This document shows, in pieces, positions 37,140 to 46,504 of a DNA stretch of 64,000 bases; the stretch's first letter is position 1; each line of letters begins with the position of its first letter. The position numbers and the translations under genes are program-made. This DNA is from Burkholderiales bacterium (GTDB lineage Bacteria; Pseudomonadota; Gammaproteobacteria; Burkholderiales; Ga0077523): contig JALHMS010000004.1 of assembly GCA_022843925.1 (NCBI GenBank), forward strand, positions 49,086 through 113,085, read 5' to 3'. A model generated the notes under the pieces. The model searched no databases. It saw only the letters and a list, made by a program, of their open reading frames with translations, and was not told the DNA's origin.

Positions 37140-37304
37140 TAGGAGCCTGTCGGACTCGGGATGATTCGGCTGCAACGGTGGGAGAGCGGTCCATATTCCG
37201 CCGCTTTCTCCTCACGTGTTGCCGATACGTTCGTCGAAATCGCCAGAATATGGACCGCTCTCCCGACGTTTCGCTATCGACCACCCAAGTCCGACAGGCT
37301 CCTA
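37140..37304. repeat. 165-bp palindromic element (MITE-like)
   Basis: The ends TAGGAGCCTGTCGGACT (37140-37156) and AGTCCGACAGGCTCCTA (37288-37304) are perfect 17-bp inverted repeats. A second perfect inverted pair, GGGAGAGCGGTCCATATTC (37180-37198) and GAATATGGACCGCTCTCCC (37246-37264), lies inside. It has no coding capacity. The terminal TAG, read on the minus strand at 37304-37302, is the stop codon of mogA. Structure fits a non-autonomous mobile or REP-like element; no flanking target duplication is obvious. Confidence 0.82.
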
Positions 37305-37892
37305 GCCCGGCTTACGGAGGGCCGACTTCGGCCGGAACACCTTGCACACCTCCGGGCGGCTCTCGAGGTAGGGGCCGCCGATGAGGTCGATGCAGTAGGG
37401 CACGGCGGCGAAGATGCCCGGCACGATCTGCGCGCCATCTTCGCCCTTCAGTCCCTCGAGGGTCTCCCGGATCGACTTCGGCTGCCCCGGCAGATTGATG
37501 ATGAGTGCCCCGCCCCGGATCACCGCCACCTGGCGCGAGAGAATCGCGGTGGGCACGAAGCGCAGGCTGATCTGGCGCATCTGCTCGCCGAAGCCCGGCA
37601 TCACCTTGTCGGCCACGGCGAGCGTGGCCTCGGGCGTCACGTCCCGCTTCGCCGGGCCGGTGCCGCCGGTGGTCAGGACGAGATGGCACCCGGCCTCATC
37701 GACAAGCGCCCGCAGCGTGGCCTCGATCACGGGCTGCTCGTCCGGGATGAGACGTTCCTCGTAGGTCACCGGGTTCACGAGTGCGGCGCCCAGCCACTCC
37801 TTGAGGGCCGGCAGCCCGGCGTCCTGGTACACGCCGGTGGAGGCGCGATCGCTGATGGAGACCAGACCGATCCTGGCGGCATCTGCACTCAT
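37302..37892 (-). CDS. mogA: Molybdopterin adenylyltransferase MogA
   Basis: A 196-residue enzyme that adenylylates molybdopterin before molybdenum insertion. It has IGLVSISDRASTGVYQDAG at the N-terminus, the MoCF signature VLTTGGTGPAKRDVTPEA near residues 72-90, and INLPGQPKSIRETLEGL. Full length, with the last codons running into the palindromic element that provides the TAG stop. It overlaps the darP stop in an ATGA; the two are co-transcribed. Confidence 0.92.
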   Translation of the reverse strand: MSADAARIGLVSISDRASTGVYQDAGLPALKEWLGAALVNPVTYEERLIPDEQPVIEATLRALVDEAGCHLVLTTGGTGPAKRDVTPEATLAVADKVMPGFGEQMRQISLRFVPTAILSRQVAVIRGGALIINLPGQPKSIRETLEGLKGEDGAQIVPGIFAAVPYCIDLIGGPYLESRPEVCKVFRPKSALRKPG

Positions 37893-38494
37893 GGGTTCTC
37901 TTCGTCTTCTTCGGTGAGGGATTCGTCTGCCCGACGCGCATCGGTCGCACCGACACCGGGCTGCGGAATGAGTTTGCGCAGGACCTGGAAGATCTCGCGG
38001 TACGCGCGTGGTATCCGGCCCAGCGCCTTCTCGCGCTGCGAGGTCTCGATGAGCGTGCGGAGTTGTGGATGACTGGCGTCCGGATACTCCGCCACCAGGG
38101 CATTCAGCGCGGTGTCCTCGGAGAGCAGTCGATGGCGCCAGTGCTCGATCTTGTGGGTCCAGGCCGTCTGCGCGCGGGACGTCCCTTCCAGCGCGTCGAG
38201 CTGGGCCCGGATCGGCGCCGGATCGAGCTGCCGCATCACCTTCCCGATGTACTTCAGCTGCCGGCGCCGGGCACCGAAGCTCTTGATGCGCTTCGCTTCG
38301 AGCACGGCGGCGCGGAGGTCCTCGGGGAGGTCCATGCGCTTGATGCGATCTTCGGAGAGGCCCGTGAGGGCCTCGCCCATGTCCTCGAGTTCGGCCATGT
38401 CGCGCTTGCGCTGCGACTTGCTCGGTGTCCCGGGGGTGTCGTCGATTTCATCCGACGGGGAAATGGAGGGTTCGCTCATATCGGTTGCTATCAT
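37889..38494 (-). CDS. darP: Ribosome-associated protein DarP (YjgA family)
   Basis: A 201-residue basic/acidic helical protein with SKSQRKRDMAELEDMGEALTGLSEDRIKRMDLPEDL and RIKSFGARRRQLKYIGKVMRQLD, the YjgA/DarP signature; DarP aids late 50S subunit assembly. The acidic tail is longer than in Escherichia coli. The start could be 38494 or the internal ATG at 38479; neither has a clear ribosome-binding site. It is divergent from pmbA, and that darP-pmbA pairing is common in proteobacteria. Confidence 0.9.
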   Translation of the reverse strand: MIATDMSEPSISPSDEIDDTPGTPSKSQRKRDMAELEDMGEALTGLSEDRIKRMDLPEDLRAAVLEAKRIKSFGARRRQLKYIGKVMRQLDPAPIRAQLDALEGTSRAQTAWTHKIEHWRHRLLSEDTALNALVAEYPDASHPQLRTLIETSQREKALGRIPRAYREIFQVLRKLIPQPGVGATDARRADESLTEEDEENP

Positions 38495-38590
38495 AAGGAA
38501 GCCGTCCCGATACCGCGACCCGCGCGTGCATCGGATGCATCACACCCGCCCCGGCCCTCCATCGAGCCCACCCACCGAGCCCACCCCGAC

Positions 38591-39934
38591 GTGAATACGA
38601 ACGACCGCTTCTCGAACGACCTTGGCCACCTCAAGTCCATCGCCTCCAACCTCCTCGACATCGCCGCCCGGTCCGGTGCGACCGCCGCGGAAGTGGATCT
38701 CAGCGAGGGATTCGGCCAGTCCGTGACCGTCCGCCGCGGGGAGGTCGAGACCATCGAGTACAACCGCGACAAGGCGCTCGGCATCACCGTCTACATCGGC
38801 CATCGCCGCGGCCACGCGTCGAGCGCAGACTTCTCCCGCAAGGCCCTCGAAGACACGGTACGCGCCGCACTGTCCATCGCGAGCCACACCGCCGACGACG
38901 AATACTCGGGCCTCGCCGACGCCGATCTCCTGGCGCGCGACATCCCCGATCTCGATCTGTACCACCCCTGGGACCTCCCGGTCGAACAGGCGATCGAGCT
39001 GGCGCGGGCATGCGAAGCGGCAGCCCTCGCAGTGGACCCCCGCATAGGCAACACCGAGGGCGCGTCGGTCTACACGCAGGAATCGCAGTTCATCTACGCC
39101 AACTCGCTCGGCTTCCTGGCGGGGTTCCCCGCCTCGCGGCACAGCCTGTCGTGCTCCGTGATCGCGGGGCAGGGCGACGACATGCAGCGCGACGACTGGT
39201 ATTCCGTGGCCCGCGCGGCCGTTGACCTCGATGACCCGGTGGCGGTGGGCGAGCGCGCGGGCCAGCGCAGCATTGCCCGCCTCGGCAGCCGCAAGCTCGC
39301 AACGACGAAGGTCCCGGTGCTCTACGAAGCCCCGGTCGCCGCGTCGCTGCTCGGCCACTTCGCGGCGGCGGCGAGCGGCGGCAGCCTGTACCGCAAGTCG
39401 TCGTTCCTGCTGGACGCGCTGGGCCAGACCGTGTTCTCGCCCATCGTGCAGATCCGCGACGCGGCGCGCGTCCCCCGCGGGCTCGCGAGCAGTCCGTTCG
39501 ACGACGAGGGCGTCGCCACGCAGGATCGCGACATCGTCGTGGACGGCGTCCTCAACGGCTATTTCCTCGGCAGCTACTCGGCGCGCAAGCTCGGGATGAA
39601 GTCCACCGGCAACGCTGGCGGCACGCACAACCTCACGCTGGCTTCCACGGGCCAGGATTTCGAGACGCTCCTGCGCGAGATGGGCACGGGGCTGCTCGTG
39701 ACCGAACTGCTGGGCCAGGGCGTGAACATGGTGACGGGCGACTACTCGCGCGGCGCGGCCGGCTTCTGGGTCGAGAACGGCGCGATCGCCTATCCGGTGG
39801 AAGAGATCACCGTCGCCGGCAACCTGAAGGACATGTTCCGCGGCATCGTGGCCGTGGGCAGCGACGTCTTGTATCGCGGCTCCCGCCAGTGCGGATCGAT
39901 CCTCGTCGACCGGATGGCCGTCGCCGGCGAGTGA
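38591..39934 (+). CDS. pmbA: Metalloprotease subunit PmbA (TldE)
   Basis: A 447-residue TldD/TldE family protein. The N-terminal block GQSVTVRRGEVETIEYNRDKALGITVYIGHRRGHASSADFS and the C-terminal GMKSTGNAGGTHNLTL and MGTGLLVTELLGQGVNMVTGDYSRGAAGFWVENG are diagnostic. PmbA works with TldD, which carries the zinc site, in degrading or maturing peptides. It starts at GTG 38591; earlier in-frame codons lie in the darP region. Confidence 0.93.
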   Translation: MNTNDRFSNDLGHLKSIASNLLDIAARSGATAAEVDLSEGFGQSVTVRRGEVETIEYNRDKALGITVYIGHRRGHASSADFSRKALEDTVRAALSIASHTADDEYSGLADADLLARDIPDLDLYHPWDLPVEQAIELARACEAAALAVDPRIGNTEGASVYTQESQFIYANSLGFLAGFPASRHSLSCSVIAGQGDDMQRDDWYSVARAAVDLDDPVAVGERAGQRSIARLGSRKLATTKVPVLYEAPVAASLLGHFAAAASGGSLYRKSSFLLDALGQTVFSPIVQIRDAARVPRGLASSPFDDEGVATQDRDIVVDGVLNGYFLGSYSARKLGMKSTGNAGGTHNLTLASTGQDFETLLREMGTGLLVTELLGQGVNMVTGDYSRGAAGFWVENGAIAYPVEEITVAGNLKDMFRGIVAVGSDVLYRGSRQCGSILVDRMAVAGE

Positions 39935-39962
39935 CCATCAGGCCCTCCCGGAGAGCGTGCGC

Positions 39963-40829
39963 ATGAGGCGGCCGGAACTCGTGTGGTTCGGTATCGGGGG
40001 TGTGCCGCCGAACGATTCACCCGAGGCCTACGTCTGGGAGCAGCGCCTGCACTGGGTCATGATGGGCGTGGCCCTGATGTCCATCCCGGCGCTCTACCTC
40101 GAGGAGCTGTCCGATGCGCGTCCGGCGCGCATGCTCGGGGCGGCGGTGGAGGTGTTCATCCTGCTCGCCTTCACGGCCGAGCTCGTCTGGATGCTGCGCC
40201 TCACGCAGCAGCGCGTCGCCTATCTGATGCGCAACTGGCTCGACCTGCTGGTGATCGTGTTCACCATCGCCGGGCTTGCAGGCTTCGGCTCCGAGTGGGT
40301 GGCCCTCGTACGTCTGACGCGCGCCATGGTCGTCGGTCTGCTGCTCGTCCGCGCGATGGCGGCCAGTCGGCGCCTCTTCCGCCGGGGCGGACTCCCCTAC
40401 GTGCTGGTCTTCGCCTTCGTTGCCATGCTGCTCGCCGGATTCGGATTCTTCTGGCTGGAGCCCACGGTCCGAAGCTACGGCGAAGGGCTCTGGCTCGCGA
40501 TCGTCACGGGCACCACGATCGGCTACGGGGACTTCGTGCCGACGACCACGGCCGCGCGCACGTTCGCCGTCTTCATCGCCGTGCTGGGTGTGGCGACCAT
40601 GTCGATGGTGACGGCCAGCATCGCGGCGCTCATGGTGGGCGAGGACGAGAGCCGCATGCGACACGAGATGCACGAGGACATCCGCCAGATGCGGCTGGAG
40701 ATCAGCCAGCTCATCGACGAGGAGGAGCGCAGCGTCATCCGTGAACTGCACCTCGACGTACGCGAACTTCGCGAGGACATCGCGAAGCTGCGGGAGGATG
40801 TCAGGAAGGCGTTGGCGGCTCGGGAGTGA
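39963..40829 (+). CDS. Voltage-gated-type K+ channel with C-terminal coiled coil
   Basis: A 288-residue membrane protein. Six hydrophobic segments are seen; the fourth region LVRLTRAMVVGLLLVRAMAASRRLFRR carries spaced Arg like an S4 voltage sensor. The pore loop has the K+ selectivity filter TTIGYGD near residue 186. The last 60 residues (EDESRMRHEMHEDIRQMRLEISQL...) form a charged coiled coil, likely for tetramer assembly. The ATG at 39963 is preferred over GTG 39957 because GGAG lies 9 nt before it. Confidence 0.85.
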   Translation: MRRPELVWFGIGGVPPNDSPEAYVWEQRLHWVMMGVALMSIPALYLEELSDARPARMLGAAVEVFILLAFTAELVWMLRLTQQRVAYLMRNWLDLLVIVFTIAGLAGFGSEWVALVRLTRAMVVGLLLVRAMAASRRLFRRGGLPYVLVFAFVAMLLAGFGFFWLEPTVRSYGEGLWLAIVTGTTIGYGDFVPTTTAARTFAVFIAVLGVATMSMVTASIAALMVGEDESRMRHEMHEDIRQMRLEISQLIDEEERSVIRELHLDVRELREDIAKLREDVRKALAARE

Positions 40830-40847
40830 CGATGGGCCGTTTGCAGA

Positions 40848-41027
40848 TCAGCAGCAGCGGTTGATGCCGCTCCACTTCCTGTCCTGCTCGGAGGCGAAGA
40901 ATTCCTTCTCCGTGAGCGGCGGGACTTCGGGATGCGTTTCCCGATGCCGGGTGAGATATCGCTCGTAGGCGTCGTCGCCCGTGACCTCGCGCATGAAGTC
41001 CCAGAGTTTCTTGAGGTCGTCGCGCAT
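40848..41027 (-). CDS. ybdD: YbdD/YjiX-family small protein, partner of CstA
   Basis: A 59-residue protein reading MRDDLKKLWDFMREVTGDDAYERY and ending DRKWSGINRCC, the DUF466 (YbdD/YjiX) signature with the CC tail. In Escherichia coli YbdD and YjiX are needed for pyruvate uptake by CstA and BtsT. It lies downstream of cstA on the same strand, as expected, but 257 bp away with a cluster of hairpins between. Confidence 0.88.
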   Translation of the reverse strand: MRDDLKKLWDFMREVTGDDAYERYLTRHRETHPEVPPLTEKEFFASEQDRKWSGINRCC

Positions 41028-41090
41028 GTGGGAGTCGGGGGCCGGGGATTAGGGGCTCGGGGCTAGAGGAAGCCAGGAGGCGCACCCTCC

Positions 41091-41278
41091 GTTCGCGCGG
41101 GCGAACGAAGCCGTGATGCCACCCATCGTTGCCTTTGAATCACACCGAGCGCCGGGCCGCCCCAAGCTCGGTGTGCAAGCTGGCAGTTCAAGCGGAAAGC
41201 CTCGTCGCATCGCGACGAGGCTTTCCGCCTCTCGTCGTCGCGCACGTGCATCGCAACGCGATGCGTACGCGACGACGA
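41091..41278. repeat. Cluster of four hairpins between cstA and ybdD
   Basis: Four inverted repeats follow one another: GTTCGC/GCGAAC (41091-41106), CACACCGAGC/GCTCGGTGTG (41141-41150 and 41166-41175), a perfect 17-bp stem GCGGAAAGCCTCGTCGC with a 3-nt loop (41192-41228), and TCGTCGTCGCG/CGCGACGACGA (41232-41242 and 41268-41278) enclosing GCATCGC/GCGATGC. The last begins 6 bp past the cstA stop. No T-tract follows on the minus strand. They could stop, process or stabilise the cstA-ybdD transcript. Confidence 0.8.
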
Positions 41279-41284
41279 AACCAT

Positions 41285-43336
41285 CTACGCCAATTGCGTC
41301 GCCACGTGCGGCGATTCCGACAGCGGCTGCACGCTCTGGCCCTTGAGGTAGCGTCGGGCCATCCGCAGCATGTCGGCGATGACGATCCAGAGGATCGCCG
41401 CGAACAGCAGGGCCAGCGCTGCATCGATGCGCTGGGCCAGGATCAGCGACGGCGCCCCCGCCGCCTTCGCCGGGGCCAGGGTGCCGGCGGCGAGATCCGC
41501 GGCCAGCTTGTTCGCGCCCGCGAGGAAGCCCACGGCCGGATTGCTGCTGAAGACCTTCTCGATCGCTGCGCTCGTACACACGATAGCGAGCCACGTCAGC
41601 GGCAGACCCGTGACCCACGCGTACCGGACCTTGCCCATCTTGATGATGATGCCGGTGGCGACGGTCAGCGCGATGCCCGCGAGGAGCTGGTTGGAGATGC
41701 CGAAGAGCGGCCAGAGGATGTTCACCCCGCCCAACGGATCCTTCACGCCCTGCACGAGGAAGTAGCCCCAAGCACCCACGAAAATCGCGCTCGAGATCAC
41801 CGTCGCAGGATAGGAGGAGACGTTGCCCAGCGCCGGGGACACGTGCTTGATGAGGTCCTGCAGCATGAACCGGCCGACGCGGGTGCCCGCGTCGAGCGTC
41901 GTCAGGATGAATAGCACCTCGAACATGATCGCGAAGTGGTACCACATGTCGAGGAGCTGGCCGCCGAACGTGTTGCTGAAGATCGTGGCCATGCCCACGG
42001 CCAGCGACGGCGCACCGCCGACGCGACCGAAGAGGGTGTCCTCACCCATGCCCTTCGCGAGCGCCGCCATCTGATCGACCGTCACCGGAAAGCCCCAGGA
42101 GGTGATCATCGCGACGGCGTCGGCGGCTTCCTTGCCGACCACGCCGGGCGGGCTGTTGATCGCGAAGTAGATGCCTGGCTCCATCACCGTCGCGGCGATC
42201 ACGGCCATGATGGCCACGAACGACTCGAGGGCCATGCTGCCGTAGCCGATCATGCGGATCTCCTTCTCGTTCGCCAGCAGCTTCGGCGTGGTGCCGGACG
42301 AGACGAGCGAGTGGAAGCCGGAGATCGCGCCGCAGGCGATGGTGATGAAGACGAACGGGAAGAGGGTGCCCTTGAAGATCGGGCCGGTGCCGTCGACGAA
42401 CTGGGTCAGCGCCGGCATCTTCACCATGGGCGCCCAGATCAGGATGGCCGCGGCGAGCATGAAGACCACGCCCAGCTTCAGGAACGTCGAAAGGTAGTCG
42501 CGCGGCGCGAGAAGCAGCCAGACCGGCAGTGCGGCGGCGGCGAAGCCGTAGATCATCACGAACCAGGCGCAGGTCATGTCGTCCCAGTCGAACATGCCGC
42601 GGAGCGACTCGGACCCGTTGATGTAGCCGCCGCCCCACACGCACACGAGCAGCAGCGAGATGCCGATGAGCGAGCCTTCGAGCACGCGTCCGGGGCGGAT
42701 GCCGCGCATGTAGATGCCGATCAGCATCGCCACGGGGATCGTGCCCAGCACGGTCGCCGTGGCCCACGGGCTGTGCTTCATCGCCTTCACGATCACGAGG
42801 CCCAGCACGGCGATCAGGATCACGATGATCATCAGCGAGCCGATCAGCGCGGCCCAGCCGCCGACCGGTCCGAGTTCGTCGCGTGCCATCTGGCCGAGCG
42901 AGCGGCCGTCGCGGCGCACCGAGCAGAACATCGTCACCATGTCCTGCACGCAACCGCCCAGCACCGAGCCGGCGAGAATCCAGAGCGTGCCCGGCAGGTA
43001 GCCGAACTGCATCGCGAGCGTCGGTCCGATCAGCGGTCCGGGGCCGGCGATGGCGGCGAAGTGGTGACCGAAGGCCACCCACTTGTTCGTCGGGATGAAG
43101 TCGCGGCCGTTGTTGAAGCGTTCGGCCGGCGTGGCGCGGGTCTCGTCGAGGACCAGGACCTTTGCGCAGATCCACGCGCTGTAGAAGCGGTAGCCGATCA
43201 GGTAGGTGCAGACCGCCGCTGCGATGAACCAGAGGGCGTTGATCTGCTCTCCGCGGTGCAGGGCGATGCCGCCGATGGCCGAGGCGCCGACCAGTGCGAT
43301 GACGACCCAGACCAGTTTGGACAGGATGTTGGGCAT
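41285..43336 (-). CDS. cstA: Carbon starvation protein CstA, pyruvate/peptide transporter
   Basis: A 683-residue inner-membrane transporter with about 16-18 helices. It begins NILSKLVWVVIALVGASAIGGIALHRGE and contains YSAWICAKVLVLDETRATPAERFNNGRDFIPTNKWVAFGHHFAAIAGPGPLIGP, the CstA/BtsT hallmark, and SGFHSLVSSGTTPKLL. The family imports pyruvate and possibly peptides when carbon runs low. A GAGGAACC ribosome-binding site precedes the ATG. It is divergent from glyA across 261 bp. Confidence 0.95.
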   Translation of the reverse strand: MPNILSKLVWVVIALVGASAIGGIALHRGEQINALWFIAAAVCTYLIGYRFYSAWICAKVLVLDETRATPAERFNNGRDFIPTNKWVAFGHHFAAIAGPGPLIGPTLAMQFGYLPGTLWILAGSVLGGCVQDMVTMFCSVRRDGRSLGQMARDELGPVGGWAALIGSLMIIVILIAVLGLVIVKAMKHSPWATATVLGTIPVAMLIGIYMRGIRPGRVLEGSLIGISLLLVCVWGGGYINGSESLRGMFDWDDMTCAWFVMIYGFAAAALPVWLLLAPRDYLSTFLKLGVVFMLAAAILIWAPMVKMPALTQFVDGTGPIFKGTLFPFVFITIACGAISGFHSLVSSGTTPKLLANEKEIRMIGYGSMALESFVAIMAVIAATVMEPGIYFAINSPPGVVGKEAADAVAMITSWGFPVTVDQMAALAKGMGEDTLFGRVGGAPSLAVGMATIFSNTFGGQLLDMWYHFAIMFEVLFILTTLDAGTRVGRFMLQDLIKHVSPALGNVSSYPATVISSAIFVGAWGYFLVQGVKDPLGGVNILWPLFGISNQLLAGIALTVATGIIIKMGKVRYAWVTGLPLTWLAIVCTSAAIEKVFSSNPAVGFLAGANKLAADLAAGTLAPAKAAGAPSLILAQRIDAALALLFAAILWIVIADMLRMARRYLKGQSVQPLSESPHVATQLA

Positions 43337-43597
43337 TGCGATGGTTCCTCGTGTTGTATTCGTCGCCCGGCAGCCGCCGCCCCGCAGGGTGACGTCTCCT
43401 CCGAACGGTCTCCGGGGGGGTGAACCCCTGGAGCCGCCGCCGGGTGGTGGCGCAAGCGCGGCCGATCATACGTCAAGCCCCCCCGGCGGGCGAAGCACGC
43501 AGCGCCAAGCGCCTCTGGGCAAAGGCCTTTTGCAGGCGTCCCGGGGCGCCCGGATGGTAGACTCCGCGTCCCCCGCACTCCCCTCTGTCGCCCCGCC
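43337..43597. other. Divergent cstA/glyA regulatory region
   Basis: 261 bp without a gene. GC-rich with runs of G (GGGGGGGTG near 43413) and the AT-richer CAAAGGCCTTTTGCAG (43520-43535) nearest glyA; a -10-like TAGACT is at 43558-43563, 35 bp before the glyA ATG. I see no riboswitch or clear operator. Confidence 0.4.
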
Positions 43598-44845
43598 ATG
43601 TTCAGCACCCAAGACACCATCGCCTCGTTCGATCCGGAACTCGCCGCCGCCATGGGCGCCGAGCGCACCCGCCAGGAAGACCACATCGAGCTGATCGCCT
43701 CCGAGAACTACGCGAGCCCGCGCGTGCTCGAGGCCCAGGGGTCCGTGCTGACCAACAAGTACGCCGAGGGCTACCCCGGCAAGCGCTATTACGGCGGCTG
43801 CGAACACGTCGATGTCGCCGAGCAGCTCGCCATCGACCGTGCGAAACAGCTCTTCGGCGCCGAGTACGCCAACGTCCAGCCCCACTCCGGATCCCAGGCC
43901 AACCAGGCGGTCTACACCGCGATCCTCAAGGCGGGCGACACGCTCCTCGGGATGTCGCTCGCGCACGGGGGGCACCTGACCCACGGCTCCCCGGTCAACC
44001 TGTCGGGCAAGCTGTACCACGCGGTCTCGTACGGGCTCGACGCCGACGAGGTCATCGACTACGCCGCCCTCGAGCGCATCGCCCACGAGCATCGCCCGAA
44101 GGTCATCGTGGCCGGCGCTTCGGCGTACTCCCTGCGCATCGATTTTCAGCGCTTCCGCGAAGTGGCCGACGCCGTCGGGGCGCATCTGCTCGTCGACATG
44201 GCCCACTACGCCGGCCTCGTGGCTGCCGGGCTGTATCCCTCGCCCGTCGGCATCGCCGATTTCGTGACGAGCACCACCCACAAGACGCTGCGCGGTCCGC
44301 GCGGCGGCATCATCCTGTCGCAGTCCGGGCACGAGAAGATCCTGAACTCGGCGATCTTCCCCGGCATCCAGGGCGGCCCGCTGATGCACGTGATCGCTGC
44401 CAAGGCGGTTGCCTTCAAGGAAGCGATGACCCCCGAGTTCCGGGCCTACCAGGCGCAGGTCCTCACGAACGCATCGACCATGGCCCGCGTGCTGACGGAG
44501 CGCGGCCTGCGCATCGTCTCCGGGCGCACCGAATCGCACGTCTTCCTGCTCGATCTCCGCGCGAAGCGCATCACCGGCAAGGATGCCGAGATCGCCCTCG
44601 GCAAGGCGCACATCACGGTCAACAAGAACGCCATCCCGAACGATCCCGAGAAGCCGTTCGTGACGAGCGGCATCCGCATCGGATCGCCCGCCATGACCAC
44701 GCGCGGCTTCGGCGACGCCGAGGCGGTGCAACTCGCGCATCTCATCGCCGACGTGCTGGAGGCGCCGCAGGACGACAAGGTGCTCGCCCGCGTGGCGGAC
44801 GACGTGACGGCCATGTGCGCGCGCTTCCCGGTGTACGGCGCCTGA
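43598..44845 (+). CDS. glyA: Serine hydroxymethyltransferase
   Basis: A 415-residue PLP enzyme converting serine and tetrahydrofolate to glycine and methylene-THF. The N-terminus [28 protein letters not shown] and the PLP-lysine motif [14 protein letters not shown] (Lys near residue 229) are diagnostic. Full length. It leads glyA-nrdR-ribD-ribE-ribB-ribH-nusB, a standard beta/gammaproteobacterial order, with 37 bp to nrdR. Confidence 0.97.
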   Translation: MFSTQDTIASFDPELAAAMGAERTRQEDHIELIASENYASPRVLEAQGSVLTNKYAEGYPGKRYYGGCEHVDVAEQLAIDRAKQLFGAEYANVQPHSGSQANQAVYTAILKAGDTLLGMSLAHGGHLTHGSPVNLSGKLYHAVSYGLDADEVIDYAALERIAHEHRPKVIVAGASAYSLRIDFQRFREVADAVGAHLLVDMAHYAGLVAAGLYPSPVGIADFVTSTTHKTLRGPRGGIILSQSGHEKILNSAIFPGIQGGPLMHVIAAKAVAFKEAMTPEFRAYQAQVLTNASTMARVLTERGLRIVSGRTESHVFLLDLRAKRITGKDAEIALGKAHITVNKNAIPNDPEKPFVTSGIRIGSPAMTTRGFGDAEAVQLAHLIADVLEAPQDDKVLARVADDVTAMCARFPVYGA

Positions 44846-44882
44846 GCGTCGCCGTCACCTCGATCCATCCCCCCCGCCGACG

Positions 44883-45365
44883 ATGAAGTGTCCCTTCTGC
44901 GGTCACGCCGACACCCAGGTGGTGGACTCCCGCGTGGGCGAGGAGGGCGACACCGTGCGCCGGCGGCGTCGCTGCCTCGCGTGCGACAAGCGCTTCACCA
45001 CCTACGAGACGGTGGAGCTGCGCATGCCGCAGATCGTGAAGACGAGCGGCAGTCGTGCGGAGTTCGACGAGGCCAAGCTGCGGATCAGCTTCACCCGGGC
45101 CCTGCACAAGCGTCCGGTTCCCACGGAACTGGTCGATGCCGCGATCCAGCGCATCACGCAGCGCCTGCTCGCGCTGGGCGAGCGCGAGGTGGCGTCCCGC
45201 GCGCTCGGGCAGATGGTGATGAAGGAGCTGTACAAGCTCGACAAGGTCGCCTACATCCGCTTCGCATCGGTGTACCGCGACTTCAAGGATGTCGACGATT
45301 TCCGCGACGTGATCGACGAGGTCGCCAAGCCGGCACCCCGCCGCGGACGCACGGCGGCGCGCTGA
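44883..45365 (+). CDS. nrdR: Transcriptional repressor NrdR
   Basis: A 160-residue regulator of ribonucleotide reductase genes. The zinc ribbon [15 protein letters not shown]...[17 protein letters not shown] is intact, followed by the ATP-cone domain ([28 protein letters not shown]) that binds ATP/dATP. Its stop shares one base with the ribD ATG (TGATG), so it is coupled with riboflavin synthesis genes, as in many proteobacteria. Confidence 0.97.
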   Translation: MKCPFCGHADTQVVDSRVGEEGDTVRRRRRCLACDKRFTTYETVELRMPQIVKTSGSRAEFDEAKLRISFTRALHKRPVPTELVDAAIQRITQRLLALGEREVASRALGQMVMKELYKLDKVAYIRFASVYRDFKDVDDFRDVIDEVAKPAPRRGRTAAR

Positions 45366-46468
45366 TGACCTTCGACGCCGATGACCACCGCTGGATGGCG
45401 CGGGCGCTTCGGCTTGCCGCGCGGGGCCTCACCACCACGACGCCCAATCCGCGCGTCGGCTGCCTGCTGGTGCGCGAGGGCAAGGTGGTCGGCGAGGGCT
45501 GGCACGAGCGCGCCGGCGAACCCCACGCCGAGGTGCACGCCCTGCGCGCCGCCGGCGATGCCGCCGCCGGCGCCACCGCCTACGTCACGCTCGAACCCTG
45601 CAACCATCACGGTCGGACGCCCCCCTGCGTCGACGCGCTCCTCGCTGCCCGGGTGGGCCGCGTCGTCGCGGCGATGGAGGACCCCGATCCCCGCACTGCC
45701 GGGCAGGGCGCATCGCGACTTCGGGCGGCCGGCGTCCCGGTGGACACGGGGCTCATGGAAGCCCAGGCCCGCGAACTCAACACCGGTTTCGTATCGCGAC
45801 TCACGCGCGGTCGACCGTGGCTCCGCGTGAAGATCGCTGCGACGCTGGACGGCAGGACCGGCCTGCCCAACGGGGCGAGCCAATGGATCACCGGGCCCGA
45901 CGCCCGCCGCGACGGTCATCGCTGGCGCGCGCGGTCGTGCGTCGTGATGACCGGCATCGGCACGCTGAAGGACGACGATCCGCGCCTCACCGTGCGCGAC
46001 ATACCATCGGAACGCCAGCCCGTGCGCGTCGTGGTGGACAGCCGGTTGCGCATCCCCGTGGATGCACGCATCCTCGACGGCGGCCGGGTGATCGTGGCTT
46101 CAGCCCGAGAAGACGCCGCGAAGACCGCCGCGCTCGCCGACCGTGGTGCGGAGGTCTGGCACCTGCCCGACGCCGAGGGCAAGGTGGACCTCCCGGCGCT
46201 GGCGCGGCAGCTCGCCGCCCATCAGTTCAACGAAGTCCTGGCCGAGGCCGGGATCAACCTGCACAGCGCGCTGCTCGCGGCCGGCGTCGTGGACGAACTG
46301 CTCGTCTATCTCGCGCCGAAGCTCCTCGGGGCGTCGTCGCGCGGCATGCTGCAACTGCCCGGCTTCGAGAAGGTCGACGAAGCGGTGCAGCTCGAAATCA
46401 CCGATCTGCGCCGGTTCGGTCCGGACCTGCGGATCCTCGCGCGGCCCGTGCCGCGCCAGACTGTCTGA
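45365..46468 (+). CDS. ribD: Bifunctional riboflavin deaminase/reductase RibD
   Basis: A 367-residue enzyme performing the second and third steps of riboflavin synthesis. The deaminase domain has zinc ligands in HAEVHAL and EPCNHHGRTPPC; the reductase domain starts near residue 150 (PWLRVKIAATLDGRTGLPNGASQWITG) with VVVDSRLRIP and AEAGINLHSALL. Full length. A 36-bp spacer precedes ribE. Confidence 0.95.
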   Translation: MTFDADDHRWMARALRLAARGLTTTTPNPRVGCLLVREGKVVGEGWHERAGEPHAEVHALRAAGDAAAGATAYVTLEPCNHHGRTPPCVDALLAARVGRVVAAMEDPDPRTAGQGASRLRAAGVPVDTGLMEAQARELNTGFVSRLTRGRPWLRVKIAATLDGRTGLPNGASQWITGPDARRDGHRWRARSCVVMTGIGTLKDDDPRLTVRDIPSERQPVRVVVDSRLRIPVDARILDGGRVIVASAREDAAKTAALADRGAEVWHLPDAEGKVDLPALARQLAAHQFNEVLAEAGINLHSALLAAGVVDELLVYLAPKLLGASSRGMLQLPGFEKVDEAVQLEITDLRRFGPDLRILARPVPRQTV

Positions 46469-46504
46469 GGCGCACGGCGCCTCATCCCCTTTTCGGAGAA
46501 GCGA

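Noticed and set aside
44846-46504. FMN riboswitch for the riboflavin operon
   Set aside because: Spacers between glyA, nrdR, ribD and ribE are 37 bp or less, too short for an RFN element, and none of its conserved segments is seen.
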